Assembly: GCA_026003495.1 (NCBI GenBank) | Contig: BPHK01000001.1 | Location: 1,641,703-1,705,702 of the forward strand | Source: Candidatus Kapaibacterium sp. | GTDB lineage: Bacteria > Bacteroidota > Ignavibacteria > Kapaibacteriales > NICIL-2 | Reading direction: 5' to 3' | Length of the DNA: 64,000 nucleotides | Shown here: piece after piece, positions 18,501-25,331 of the stretch | How positions within the stretch are numbered: position 1 is the stretch's first letter | How the letters are laid out: each line of letters begins with the position of its first letter | Program-made: the position numbers and the translations under genes | The notes under the pieces: generated by a model | Told to the model about the DNA's origin: nothing | Database searches by the model: none | What the model saw: the letters and a program-made list of their open reading frames with translations, nothing else

Positions 18501-20296
18501 GCTCCAGCTACTTGAATAGTCCCAAGACGGTAGCCACCAACGGTCCAGTTTGAATTGTCGCTAAAGAATGAGTTGATGCGAACAAGCCGGTTATACACCA
18601 CGCGCCCTGTCGCATCGTTGATGATACGGAAGCGTGCGCTGAACTTGATGTTTTGGGGTTGGTAATTGACGCCACGCGGTCCTTGAATGTCGTTACTCAG
18701 GTTTTGGAAAATTGCGATCGGCTGAATACCGCCAAGCCGCTCATCCCCCGCGAGTATTTCAAAGTTATTGACATTCTGTGATGGCACCACAACCGTGTAA
18801 TCTGCCGCTTGATTTGGATCGCGCGGTTTGACGCGGTACTCCGTCGTCACAGCACGGACGGTATTCTTCCACTGCTTGAACTGAATGACGACACCAACCG
18901 CTGGCGTGCTATTATCCTCAAGCCCGGTACCAGAAACGTAAACTTTTGGATTATAGCCACTCGATGTCTGGGTGTAGTACACTGTGTATTGCAGGTAGCG
19001 CGTAGTCGTCGCGCTCGAACTTCCGTCGAGTGAGTTGTACGTGTTATGACGTGCCAGCCCACGAACTGCCATCGTTGTGTTGTTACGGAACATGTCACGC
19101 GCAGTGTAGGGACGATTGAAATTGTCGAATGCGACACCTTGCAAGTTCGTAAAGACTACGTGGATCGAAGAATCTGACCGGTTGAGGACAACTGCAACAC
19201 TGGCAGAAATAAAGTTTCGATCACCTGGACGAATGTCGGCGTTATAGTTGAATGTCCCCTGAAGGGAGCCACCACGGAAAAAGTTCCATGTACCGCGTGG
19301 AGTCAAGTTGTGGTACCAGATGATCAAACGGTCACCGCTGATTGATCGCTTGTAGTATACCTTCCCGAAGTCGTCAATGTAATTGCCTTGTGGATTGTAA
19401 ACAGATAGCTGAAGATTACCCCAGCACGGCAGAATTAACGGAGGGTTGTTAGTAAAGTTCGCAATGCTGTTAATACCGTCATTCCCAGACCATCGGTTAT
19501 TCCCATTTCGAATACCATCCTGAGCATTTGCACTACTTTCACTAATTGTTCCTGTTCCTGGTGTTTTGCCCAAGGCGATGCACCGATACCCGTAGTCATC
19601 TGGTGTTGGGTCGGTTGCACCACTGGAGCCTTGTGGCGGACGTGTATCTTCTCGTTCTGGGTCGTAGTACGAAAAGACCCCCGGTGCGATTTCACGCTCA
19701 ACACGTTGCCCATTTTCGTCGTAGAAGTACCGGCGATTGCTCAGTGCAATAATGCCATTGGTAGATACGTAAAAGCTGTCGTACCGAACACCGTTGAAGT
19801 AAAATGGGAACCCGATTGGGATAGGGCCAGCGAATGCATTATCGGTCGAATCTGCCCCATAAGGCAGTTGTGCTGTCTTTGTCGCTGGGTTTTGGAAGTA
19901 TGGCCTGCCTTCTGGGTGTCCAATCCAGTAGTTTTCATCAAATTGGTGCGGGCCGCTAAGTATCTGGCGCCATGTGGTCGGCTGGTAATTGAGGTCAATC
20001 TCGTTGACGGGGAACAGGAATGGGTAAGTCTTCCATGCAGGGTCGGCGTTGTCGTTCCCATCTACAATGTAGTATCCCGTTGATACAGTGGGAGCCACTG
20101 TATTCTTCACTGCTGGGTTGGGGTTCGGGTTGTCCGATGGACCAAGTGGAAACGGACGCGGATAGGAAGCGTTGTTATCAAACTTCCCGATCACGCTCCG
20201 GCGCTGCTCATCATTGCCTTTGCCATCACCATTGGCAACGGCAACTCCTGCCAGAGACATCAAAACCAATCCAACAAGAAGTACTTTGTACCGCAT
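15593..20296 (-). CDS. Giant secreted protein with T9SS type A sorting domain
   Basis: A 1567-aa protein, the largest in the window. Residues 1-22 are a signal peptide (VLLVGLVLMSLAGVAVA). The N-terminal third contains a G-F-P-F-Y-F-N-G-x-x-Y-D-S-F-Y-V-S-T-N-G-like strand pair common in secreted FCB adhesion/structural proteins; the middle is a long run of beta-rich segments with no recognised enzyme motif. Around residues 1365-1470 is a fibronectin-like unit (VDLWWETSSETDNHGFYVER), then the type A C-terminal sorting domain, with NAPNPFSGSTTIAYTVP, VDVLGNVVKTL and the end VKRMSLVR. A good ribosome site (GAGGG, 5 nt before ATG) fixes the start at 20296. The codon usage is visibly AT-richer than the neighbours in the middle part. 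It probably forms or decorates the cell surface. Confidence 0.85.
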   Translation of the reverse strand: MRYKVLLVGLVLMSLAGVAVANGDGKGNDEQRRSVIGKFDNNASYPRPFPLGPSDNPNPNPAVKNTVAPTVSTGYYIVDGNDNADPAWKTYPFLFPVNEIDLNYQPTTWRQILSGPHQFDENYWIGHPEGRPYFQNPATKTAQLPYGADSTDNAFAGPIPIGFPFYFNGVRYDSFYVSTNGIIALSNRRYFYDENGQRVEREIAPGVFSYYDPEREDTRPPQGSSGATDPTPDDYGYRCIALGKTPGTGTISESSANAQDGIRNGNNRWSGNDGINSIANFTNNPPLILPCWGNLQLSVYNPQGNYIDDFGKVYYKRSISGDRLIIWYHNLTPRGTWNFFRGGSLQGTFNYNADIRPGDRNFISASVAVVLNRSDSSIHVVFTNLQGVAFDNFNRPYTARDMFRNNTTMAVRGLARHNTYNSLDGSSSATTTRYLQYTVYYTQTSSGYNPKVYVSGTGLEDNSTPAVGVVIQFKQWKNTVRAVTTEYRVKPRDPNQAADYTVVVPSQNVNNFEILAGDERLGGIQPIAIFQNLSNDIQGPRGVNYQPQNIKFSARFRIINDATGRVVYNRLVRINSFFSDNSNWTVGGYRLGTIQVAGASQPPVFTATSPAPSLNGVPPYAYVQVQFPPFEPNEFIDDQIGRFTAYVIAVPVDSNGIGYKDMWPFDDTVKFRLFVMRRLSQLNEDVREYHVVGGNAIPSVLKFVNIGGEVVDGNESTNNPPPPRGEFPAANNPFFRLNTPVIRLDRIIDGAEPPQQPGGDELRSFPIDLRDRKGAVLSFAFHRAVKQADYPRDWAASRMLGPEPRVAYFDLGPTGGVVAPRTTGDDFQDVLRIEFARPSRDQINNIVVSQVPGAPAFEWNWHPRCCNQSAITDNPAWSVWGGGGYRRGFHPVDKDTPLTRAQGYVVDPYDDGKDFEWRKVYIPIPDTFINAPNEGAKNFRFRFRVMARTANGTWLGGPDDDEDPFFIKNIRILFPTEVTDLEVVSVLATWPYRVTPASQAQRIPIRVKISNNTGLAAQAFPVRVMIADPAEAENPDLDRRYVYDRSVVIPFISGNQDREMTMPSWNARLSARSTDDRYIIAATVKYPGGDLEPLNDSTYSEFRMRFGPAFSYHDQDAQNDVPNFLSPPLFGKGLNLLGFQSAAYTVATAFGADGGNGSGQIAMKFELTTQDTVFGYQAWFGSLNSNTDNIRFAIYQDQGGVPAGNPIQASVLRAFRGMDASGDVKYNEYTTYLLPQPVVLPPGTYWASVAQLSSVGFELGATSQRMGIQLGNFNAAPVPGANNYNLLIDKSFRIKTRTGALINDNKFVFENSVGSGQWAQFVPTIGNVAYNFLDYRGYIGNGASFTRGSWLPMIRPYLGNRTYGPRKYVRITPVEITLFEGAKRPQAVDLWWETSSETDNHGFYVERRTVGTDEWSELGFIPTQAPSGTSSKPLSYAYTDRTVSGGKAYEYRLRQVSRDGSVSYSGTLRFDFTDQADITLEQNAPNPFSGSTTIAYTVPVNTPVELEVVDVLGNVVKTLVSGQVQSGYKTIRWDGTDNSGKPVANGTYVCRLKAGDRVEVKRMSLVR

Positions 20297-20366
20297 GGTA
20301 CCCTCGGAAAGATTGTGGAACATGTTGCTTGCTGTTGTATGCGAAAAGTTCATGGCACCGATTGCA

Positions 20367-20374
20367 CAAAAGTA
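20367..20374 (-). promoter_or_regulatory. -7 element (TACTTTTG) for the 1567-aa protein gene
   Basis: Minus-strand TACTTTTG is an exact TAnnTTTG match 71 nt upstream of the start at 20296. The leader contains the GAGGG ribosome site. Confidence 0.5.
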
Positions 20375-20486
20375 ATGCACGCAGTGACAATTCTGTTTCA
20401 GCGTGGACTGCACTTGAGCCATGCGCTCACTTTGTTGCTACCACGACGGTGAAAAACGCCGTTCCTGGAACTGATCGTAAAAATGC

Positions 20487-20515
20487 AAAAAAAAATCGAT
20501 ACAACCAAAAAAAAA
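20487..20515. other. Two A9 tracts phased by 20 bp
   Basis: Runs of nine adenines occupy 20487-20495 and 20507-20515, with their starts exactly 20 bp apart, about two helical turns. They lie just after the purN stop on the minus strand, where they read as T9 runs, and about 115 bp upstream of the -7 element of the large gene. They could bend DNA or act as UP-like elements, or the first could serve as a U-run for purN termination, although no stable hairpin precedes it. Confidence 0.45.
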
Positions 20516-20516
20516 T

Positions 20517-21128
20517 TCATGTGTGCTGCTTCAGGTAACGCCGACAGTAGCGCTCAATCGCTCGCGGATAGAGCCTATGCTCCGCCGCTTGCACCCGCGC
20601 CATCAGCGACTCCGGCGTATCGTCTGCGTAGACGGGAACACGCACCTGTTCAAGAATTGGCCCAGCGTCGTAGTCGTCGGTCACAAGATGAACCGTCGCA
20701 CCACTGCAACGCTCACCAGCTGCAAGGACGGCGCGATGGACATGGATGCTGTACATTCCTTTGCCGCCAAACTTGGGGAGCAGCGCTGGATGCACGTTGA
20801 GTATTCGATCGCGAAATTGTGCGACCACTGCACTTGGCACCTTGAGCAAGTAGCCCGCGAGCGCCACAAGCTCGATACCGCACAGCAGCTCAATCAGCGC
20901 CGCTGCGTAGGTATCCTCGGTCGAAAATCCACGTGGAGATAGCACAGCAGAACGGATGCCGAACTGCTCGGCAACGCTGAGGATCCTGGCTTCGGCGCGA
21001 TTGGTAATGATCAATTCGATTGAGAACGCACGCTCGCCGGTGCGTTCGTACTCGATAATCGCGCGTGCATTAGAGCCTGCACCCGAGCCGAATATCGCAA
21101 TCGGCACTTTAGCGTTTTGTACGGCCAC
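20517..21128 (-). CDS. purN: Phosphoribosylglycinamide formyltransferase PurN
   Basis: A 203-aa GAR transformylase transferring a formyl group from 10-formyl-THF, third step of purine synthesis. The phosphate-binding start IAIFGSGAGSNARAI, the catalytic N-x-H of LNVHPALLPKF and the Asp of DDYDAGPIL are all present. The open frame extends to 21320, but that part is antisense-like; the GTG at 21128 with an AGAGGAAGG just upstream gives a normal-length protein (a GTG one codon earlier is also possible). It overlaps the upstream gene by 20 nt. Confidence 0.94.
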   Translation of the reverse strand: MAVQNAKVPIAIFGSGAGSNARAIIEYERTGERAFSIELIITNRAEARILSVAEQFGIRSAVLSPRGFSTEDTYAAALIELLCGIELVALAGYLLKVPSAVVAQFRDRILNVHPALLPKFGGKGMYSIHVHRAVLAAGERCSGATVHLVTDDYDAGPILEQVRVPVYADDTPESLMARVQAAEHRLYPRAIERYCRRYLKQHT

Positions 21129-22800
21129 CACCTTCCTCTGCGTAGAGGATGTACGCTGCAAGTTTTCCTTCGTTGATGGTGTCGAAGTTCTCCCAGTACT
21201 CCGCGGTGAATTCCGCACGCGAGCTGGTATCGCCGTCGTTTGGAGAGCAACGTTCGATGATCTGACGGCATCGTTCGACCCACTGCGCCCAGTTCGATGG
21301 ACGCAAATCAATCCATCCATCGTGGCACCAGCGCTCGAGATTTTCCGCCGTCATCGTGCGACCGGGCGCCGATGCCGAAGGCACCAGCACCGTCGCGCCG
21401 CGTAGGTATCGAGTCCCATTGCTGAGCAGAATTGGCAGCCCAACTGAGAGAATCGTCGAGCGGAACTCGGCGTTCGAAGCAACGAATCCCTCAGCAGCAC
21501 GGGCGAGCTCGTGGGGGTCAGCGGCTGCAACGTGGCGCATCGAACCGGCGATTGCGCGGAGAATTGCCGCTTCGTAGAGCAGCTTCGTCAGGCGTGGAGG
21601 GCCGAGCAACTCAAAACCAATGCTCGTATTGCCATGCTCACGCTCAAGCCGTCGGAGCGTCGCAAGCGCGCGCTCTCGAAGTGCTCCCGCTCGGTAGGTG
21701 GGCCCCATCACACTTGCATCGAGCGCCTGGACGATCTCGCGACCGGTCGCTGCACCGCGAAGCTCCTCGACGACAACGTGCGCAATCTCCTCCGGTGTAA
21801 CCATCTCCATCAGCCCGACCGTCGTCACGGTTTCAAATTCTGCACGGCCGAAAATCCCGTTCTCACCGGTGTCAATGAAAACGGACTCCAGCGGGATGTT
21901 CAGGTGAAGCACTCCCTCGCTCCCATTGTGGTCGAACTCACCGACACATGGGCGGGCATGTTCGACCGGCATATCGCTCCGCTCGATGAGCTGGCCACGC
22001 CGAACGATCGGACCATATCCAATGCGCTTCCACCCAATCGCTGCACTCGGCTTGACTTCCTTGACGACAGGGCCGCCGGGTGTGCGGGCCATCAAAAACA
22101 GGAGCAACGATTGCGCACCAGCAACTGCTGCCTTCGAGAGCAACACCCGCGATGGACGCTCCTCGCTGTGCGTAAACGGAATGTTGAGCCCCATCCCACC
22201 AGTTCCACTCGTGCCAACTTTGAGGTAAACTTGCACTTTTGCTTCCCGCAACGCATGGTGGAGAATCTGGATATGCCGGACCAGTTGCGGAATGTAGAGA
22301 CTGGCCAAAAGATGCTCAACTGATGCTGCATCAATCTGGTGCTCGCTGTCATATGCCATGCGCGCAAGCCGCATCCCCGTTGTGTAAATGTCTTGGTAAG
22401 CAATCGCTGTCGCGGTGTTGACGCAATCAATGACGGCATCCGGCTGGTGTGTCATCAGCAAATCGTAGAGCGCTTGCCGACGGAGCATCTGCTCGGTCAA
22501 CTCGCCGAGCGTATCCTCGACCAATGCGCGGCGTCGCTCAGGATCGGCGAGTAACTCTGCCCGCGAAAGGTCCTTCCATTCGGTCCGCACGAAGATGTTT
22601 CCCCACCAGGGAACGAACGTCTCCGGCGGAAGGAGCGCAAATTGCCGCCGAAGGTGTTCGACCGCTTCTTCGGCTTCTTCGCGGCGAAGCGATGTGACGA
22701 TGACACGCGCCGGTTCGTAGCGCATCAATCGTTGGATGATTGCTGAACCTACCAAGCCCCAACCACCCAAAACAAGAATCGTCGAGCCTTTCAGTTGCAT
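21109..22800 (-). CDS. Large Rossmann-fold NAD(P)-dependent dehydrogenase-like protein
   Basis: A 563-aa protein with an N-terminal Rossmann fold (TILVLGGWGLVGSAIIQRL) like NAD-dependent epimerases/short-chain dehydrogenases. A long specific insert follows (EDTLGELTEQMLRRQALYD and YLKVGTSGTGGMGLNIPFTH), where the TSGTGGMG segment is a possible substrate loop. It is about twice the size of a classical SDR, and the C-terminal half (from about residue 300) does not resemble anything I can name. Proteins of this description occur as conserved hypotheticals annotated only as SDR-like. It is coupled to purN by a 20-nt overlap. The reaction is unknown. Confidence 0.72.
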   Translation of the reverse strand: MQLKGSTILVLGGWGLVGSAIIQRLMRYEPARVIVTSLRREEAEEAVEHLRRQFALLPPETFVPWWGNIFVRTEWKDLSRAELLADPERRRALVEDTLGELTEQMLRRQALYDLLMTHQPDAVIDCVNTATAIAYQDIYTTGMRLARMAYDSEHQIDAASVEHLLASLYIPQLVRHIQILHHALREAKVQVYLKVGTSGTGGMGLNIPFTHSEERPSRVLLSKAAVAGAQSLLLFLMARTPGGPVVKEVKPSAAIGWKRIGYGPIVRRGQLIERSDMPVEHARPCVGEFDHNGSEGVLHLNIPLESVFIDTGENGIFGRAEFETVTTVGLMEMVTPEEIAHVVVEELRGAATGREIVQALDASVMGPTYRAGALRERALATLRRLEREHGNTSIGFELLGPPRLTKLLYEAAILRAIAGSMRHVAAADPHELARAAEGFVASNAEFRSTILSVGLPILLSNGTRYLRGATVLVPSASAPGRTMTAENLERWCHDGWIDLRPSNWAQWVERCRQIIERCSPNDGDTSSRAEFTAEYWENFDTINEGKLAAYILYAEEGGGRTKR

Positions 22801-22855
22801 CGAGAATGGTAGCAGTGGTTCGAAAACAAACGGCAGCGAAATTACGCCAGCACTT

Positions 22856-24640
22856 TTAGCGGACGCTGAAGTACCGCGCCTCGGGGTGGTGGCAAATCAG
22901 CGCACTGGTGCTCTGCTCGGGAACAAGCTCGAATTCCTCCGTGAGCGTCACACCGATGCGCTCAGGCCGCAACAACTCCATGATCAGCGCTTGGTCTTCC
23001 AGGTTTGGACACGCCGGATAGCCAAACGAGTAGCGCGAGCCCTGATAGCCTTGCACAAAGAGCAGCTTAAGCTCTGCAGCATCATTGCCTGCAATTCCGA
23101 GCTCGGTTCGAATCACCTTGTGCCAATACTCGGCTAGCCCTTCTGCACTCTCGACGCTCAAGCCATGGAAGAACAGGTAGTCCCGGTATCGCCCTTCCTC
23201 AAAAAGCTGTCGGGCATAGGGTGTCGCTCTATCACCGATCGTGACAACGTGAAATGCGACAACGTCGTAGTCACCTGACTCGATCGGGCGGAAAAAATCC
23301 GCGATGCAGAGGAACTTGCCCTCGCGTTGACGGGGAAAGCGGAAGCGAACCCATTCGGCGAGTGCGCATTCACCTTCTCGGAGATTGCAGGCGGGAAGCT
23401 CGTTCCACACGTGGTAGAGTGCATCCCCACTCCGCTCGGCGGGACGATAGACGATCAGCTCGTCGCCATCGCTCTGGCAGGGGAAGTACCCATAGACGAC
23501 TTTGGGCTGGAGCAGCTTCTCCCGCTTGCAGAGGAGCTTGAGCGCGTTGTAAGCTGGGCGTGCATCGTGCTCGATGATCGCGTTGTACTCTTCCTCGCTG
23601 CGACGACCACGTCGAAATTGCCATTGCCCTCGGAAGAGCGCATTCTCATTGATGTACGCAAAGACATGCTCGAGCGGAATCTCCTCGACCACGCGCGACC
23701 CCAAAAATGGCGGCACTGGGATCGGTACATCTCGCCGGACCGACGACGTTCGCCGCACCACCGGCTGACCGTACTGCTGACGTTCGGTGCGGACGTGTTC
23801 GACCGTCGAGGACGCAAGTTCTTGCTGCGAGTGCTGGAGCGCAAGCGAGACTTCAAGCGAGGTGGTGGGCTGTTGAGGGTGGGCGTGCTCTTTGTTGCGC
23901 TCAAGTTCTTCCATGAACTGGAGGCCATCGAATGCATCCTGCGCGTAGGCGAGCTTGCCACTGTAGATCTGACGCAAGTCGTGCTCGACAAATCGTCGCG
24001 TCAGCGCTGCACCGCCGAGCACAACTGGTATGCGGATGCCTCGTGCTTCCATCGCTTCGAGATTTTCCTTCATCACCGCAGTGGACTTGACCAACAGGCC
24101 ACTCATCCCGAGTGCGTCGGCGTTGTGTTCCTCCACTGCTTGGAGCATCTGCTCGAGCGGCACCTTGATGCCGAGATTGATCACGCGGTAGCCGTTGTTG
24201 CTCAAGATGATGTCCACGAGATTCTTCCCGATGTCATGGACGTCCCCTTTGACCGTTGCAAGGACGATCGTTCCCTTTGGTGTTGCGTCCTCGACACGCT
24301 CCATGTGGGGCTCAAGGTATGCGACTGCAGCCTTCATCGTCTCAGCAGCTTGGAGCACGAATGGGAGCTGCATCTGGCCGCTGCCGAATAGATCACCAAC
24401 GACGCGCATGCCCTCGAGAAGGAAGCAGTTGATGATCTCCAGCGGCGAGTAGCGCTCGAGTGCCTCGTCGAGGTCGCGCTCGATGCCGAGCCGATCGCCA
24501 CGAATGATGCGCTCTTTGAGCCGCTCTTCCACTGGCAATGCCGCCTCGACGACTGCTGTCTGCGGAGCGTCCGCATGCTCTGCGTAGTAGGCGATCAGCT
24601 CAGCGAGCGGATCATAGACGCATCGTCGATTGATCGGCAT
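22856..24640 (-). CDS. metH: MetH-like protein reduced to cobalamin-binding and reactivation domains
   Basis: A 594-aa homologue of the C-terminal half of cobalamin-dependent methionine synthase. In order: the helical cap (about residues 30-115; EGMRVVGDLFGSGQMQLPFV), the B12 domain with D133-x-H135-x-x-G138 (KGDVHDIGKNLVDIILSNN), a Ser/Gln-rich linker (about 250-300), and the SAM-dependent reactivation domain (about 300-594) with RYSFGYPACPNLEDQ and the end CHHPEARYFSV. The homocysteine and folate barrels, about 650 residues in a full MetH, are absent. It is not a frameshift product: directly upstream is cdd on the same strand. ATG 24640 is preferred over a TTG at 24712. To make methionine it would need separate methyl donor and acceptor subunits. 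Confidence 0.9.
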   Translation of the reverse strand: MPINRRCVYDPLAELIAYYAEHADAPQTAVVEAALPVEERLKERIIRGDRLGIERDLDEALERYSPLEIINCFLLEGMRVVGDLFGSGQMQLPFVLQAAETMKAAVAYLEPHMERVEDATPKGTIVLATVKGDVHDIGKNLVDIILSNNGYRVINLGIKVPLEQMLQAVEEHNADALGMSGLLVKSTAVMKENLEAMEARGIRIPVVLGGAALTRRFVEHDLRQIYSGKLAYAQDAFDGLQFMEELERNKEHAHPQQPTTSLEVSLALQHSQQELASSTVEHVRTERQQYGQPVVRRTSSVRRDVPIPVPPFLGSRVVEEIPLEHVFAYINENALFRGQWQFRRGRRSEEEYNAIIEHDARPAYNALKLLCKREKLLQPKVVYGYFPCQSDGDELIVYRPAERSGDALYHVWNELPACNLREGECALAEWVRFRFPRQREGKFLCIADFFRPIESGDYDVVAFHVVTIGDRATPYARQLFEEGRYRDYLFFHGLSVESAEGLAEYWHKVIRTELGIAGNDAAELKLLFVQGYQGSRYSFGYPACPNLEDQALIMELLRPERIGVTLTEEFELVPEQSTSALICHHPEARYFSVR

Positions 24641-24645
24641 TCTGC

Positions 24646-25236
24646 TTACTCGTGACGGTGAAACATGCGGCTGCCGAACGCCCACGGCAGCAGCTCCGAG
24701 GGCGTGCACCAACGCTCTGCGCCATTGGAGCCAATCATGGCCACCAGGGCATGCGGCGCAAGCTCAACGATCCACTGCCGACACGCACCACAGGGTGAAA
24801 TTGGTTCCTCGGTATCAGCAGCAATGCAGAGGAGTAGGAAAGCATCTCCCCCTGCAGCGCGCGCAGCGGCAAGTGCAGCACGCTCGGCGCAGAGCGTGAG
24901 CCCGTAGCTGCTGTTTTCGACATTAGCGCCACACCAAAGTCGCCCGCAGCTTCCCAGTACTGCTGCCCCAACTTGGAATTGGCTATACGGCGCATACGCA
25001 GCAGCACGCACTCTCCATGCTGTAGCAAGAGCCTGATCAACCAGCTCAAGATCGGCCGTTGTCATCTCCCAGCACTCGAGCAACTGGCGCACATCGTCCC
25101 GAGAATACATCGCTGCACGCCAATTGCCTATGGCTGCACGCGCTGCGACAGCACGCACCAATTTTCCGTTGCCGTGGACCGAAAGATGCTCTCGAAATCG
25201 CTCGAAGTCGTGTTGGGGGTCATTCATCGCGTCCAT
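24646..25236 (-). CDS. cdd: Cytidine deaminase, possibly with an N-terminal extension
   Basis: Deaminates (deoxy)cytidine to (deoxy)uridine. The zinc site is intact: the Cys-Ala-Glu of TLCAERAAL and the PCGACRQ motif, preceded by YAPYSQFQVGAAV and GANVENSSYGLTLCAE. The family core of about 139 residues starts at an ATG at 25065. The frame upstream is free of stops, rich in normal-looking codons and reaches an ATG at 25236 that lies 17 nt from a near-consensus -7 element, while the ATG at 25065 has no usable leader; the longer 196-aa form also leaves a 95-bp divergent gap like the others in this genome. The 57 extra residues match no domain I know. It is coupled to the MetH-like gene (5 nt gap). 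Confidence 0.82.
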   Translation of the reverse strand: MDAMNDPQHDFERFREHLSVHGNGKLVRAVAARAAIGNWRAAMYSRDDVRQLLECWEMTTADLELVDQALATAWRVRAAAYAPYSQFQVGAAVLGSCGRLWCGANVENSSYGLTLCAERAALAAARAAGGDAFLLLCIAADTEEPISPCGACRQWIVELAPHALVAMIGSNGAERWCTPSELLPWAFGSRMFHRHE

Positions 25237-25253
25237 TCGACCGTTGGGATGCG

Positions 25254-25261
25254 CAAAATTG
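25254..25261 (-). promoter_or_regulatory. Near-consensus -7 element (CAATTTTG) for cdd-metH
   Basis: One mismatch from TAnnTTTG on the minus strand, 17 nt upstream of the ATG at 25236. A TTGACA lies about 45 nt further upstream, too far for a classical -33. It is weak, but it bears on the choice of start for cdd. Confidence 0.3.
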
Positions 25262-25331
25262 CAACGTGCGCGTAACCGAATACCTCGAAACAGTTATTTT
25301 GCTGTCAATCACCTTCGTGAGGAATTCTGCA

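Noticed and set aside
23327..24391. 354-aa plus-strand open frame
   Set aside because: Antisense of the MetH-like gene; no recognisable domain.
22856..25236. Frameshift or interruption as the reason for the short MetH
   Set aside because: The frame starts cleanly before the cap domain and the region upstream is an intact cdd; no remnant of the substrate barrels is seen.
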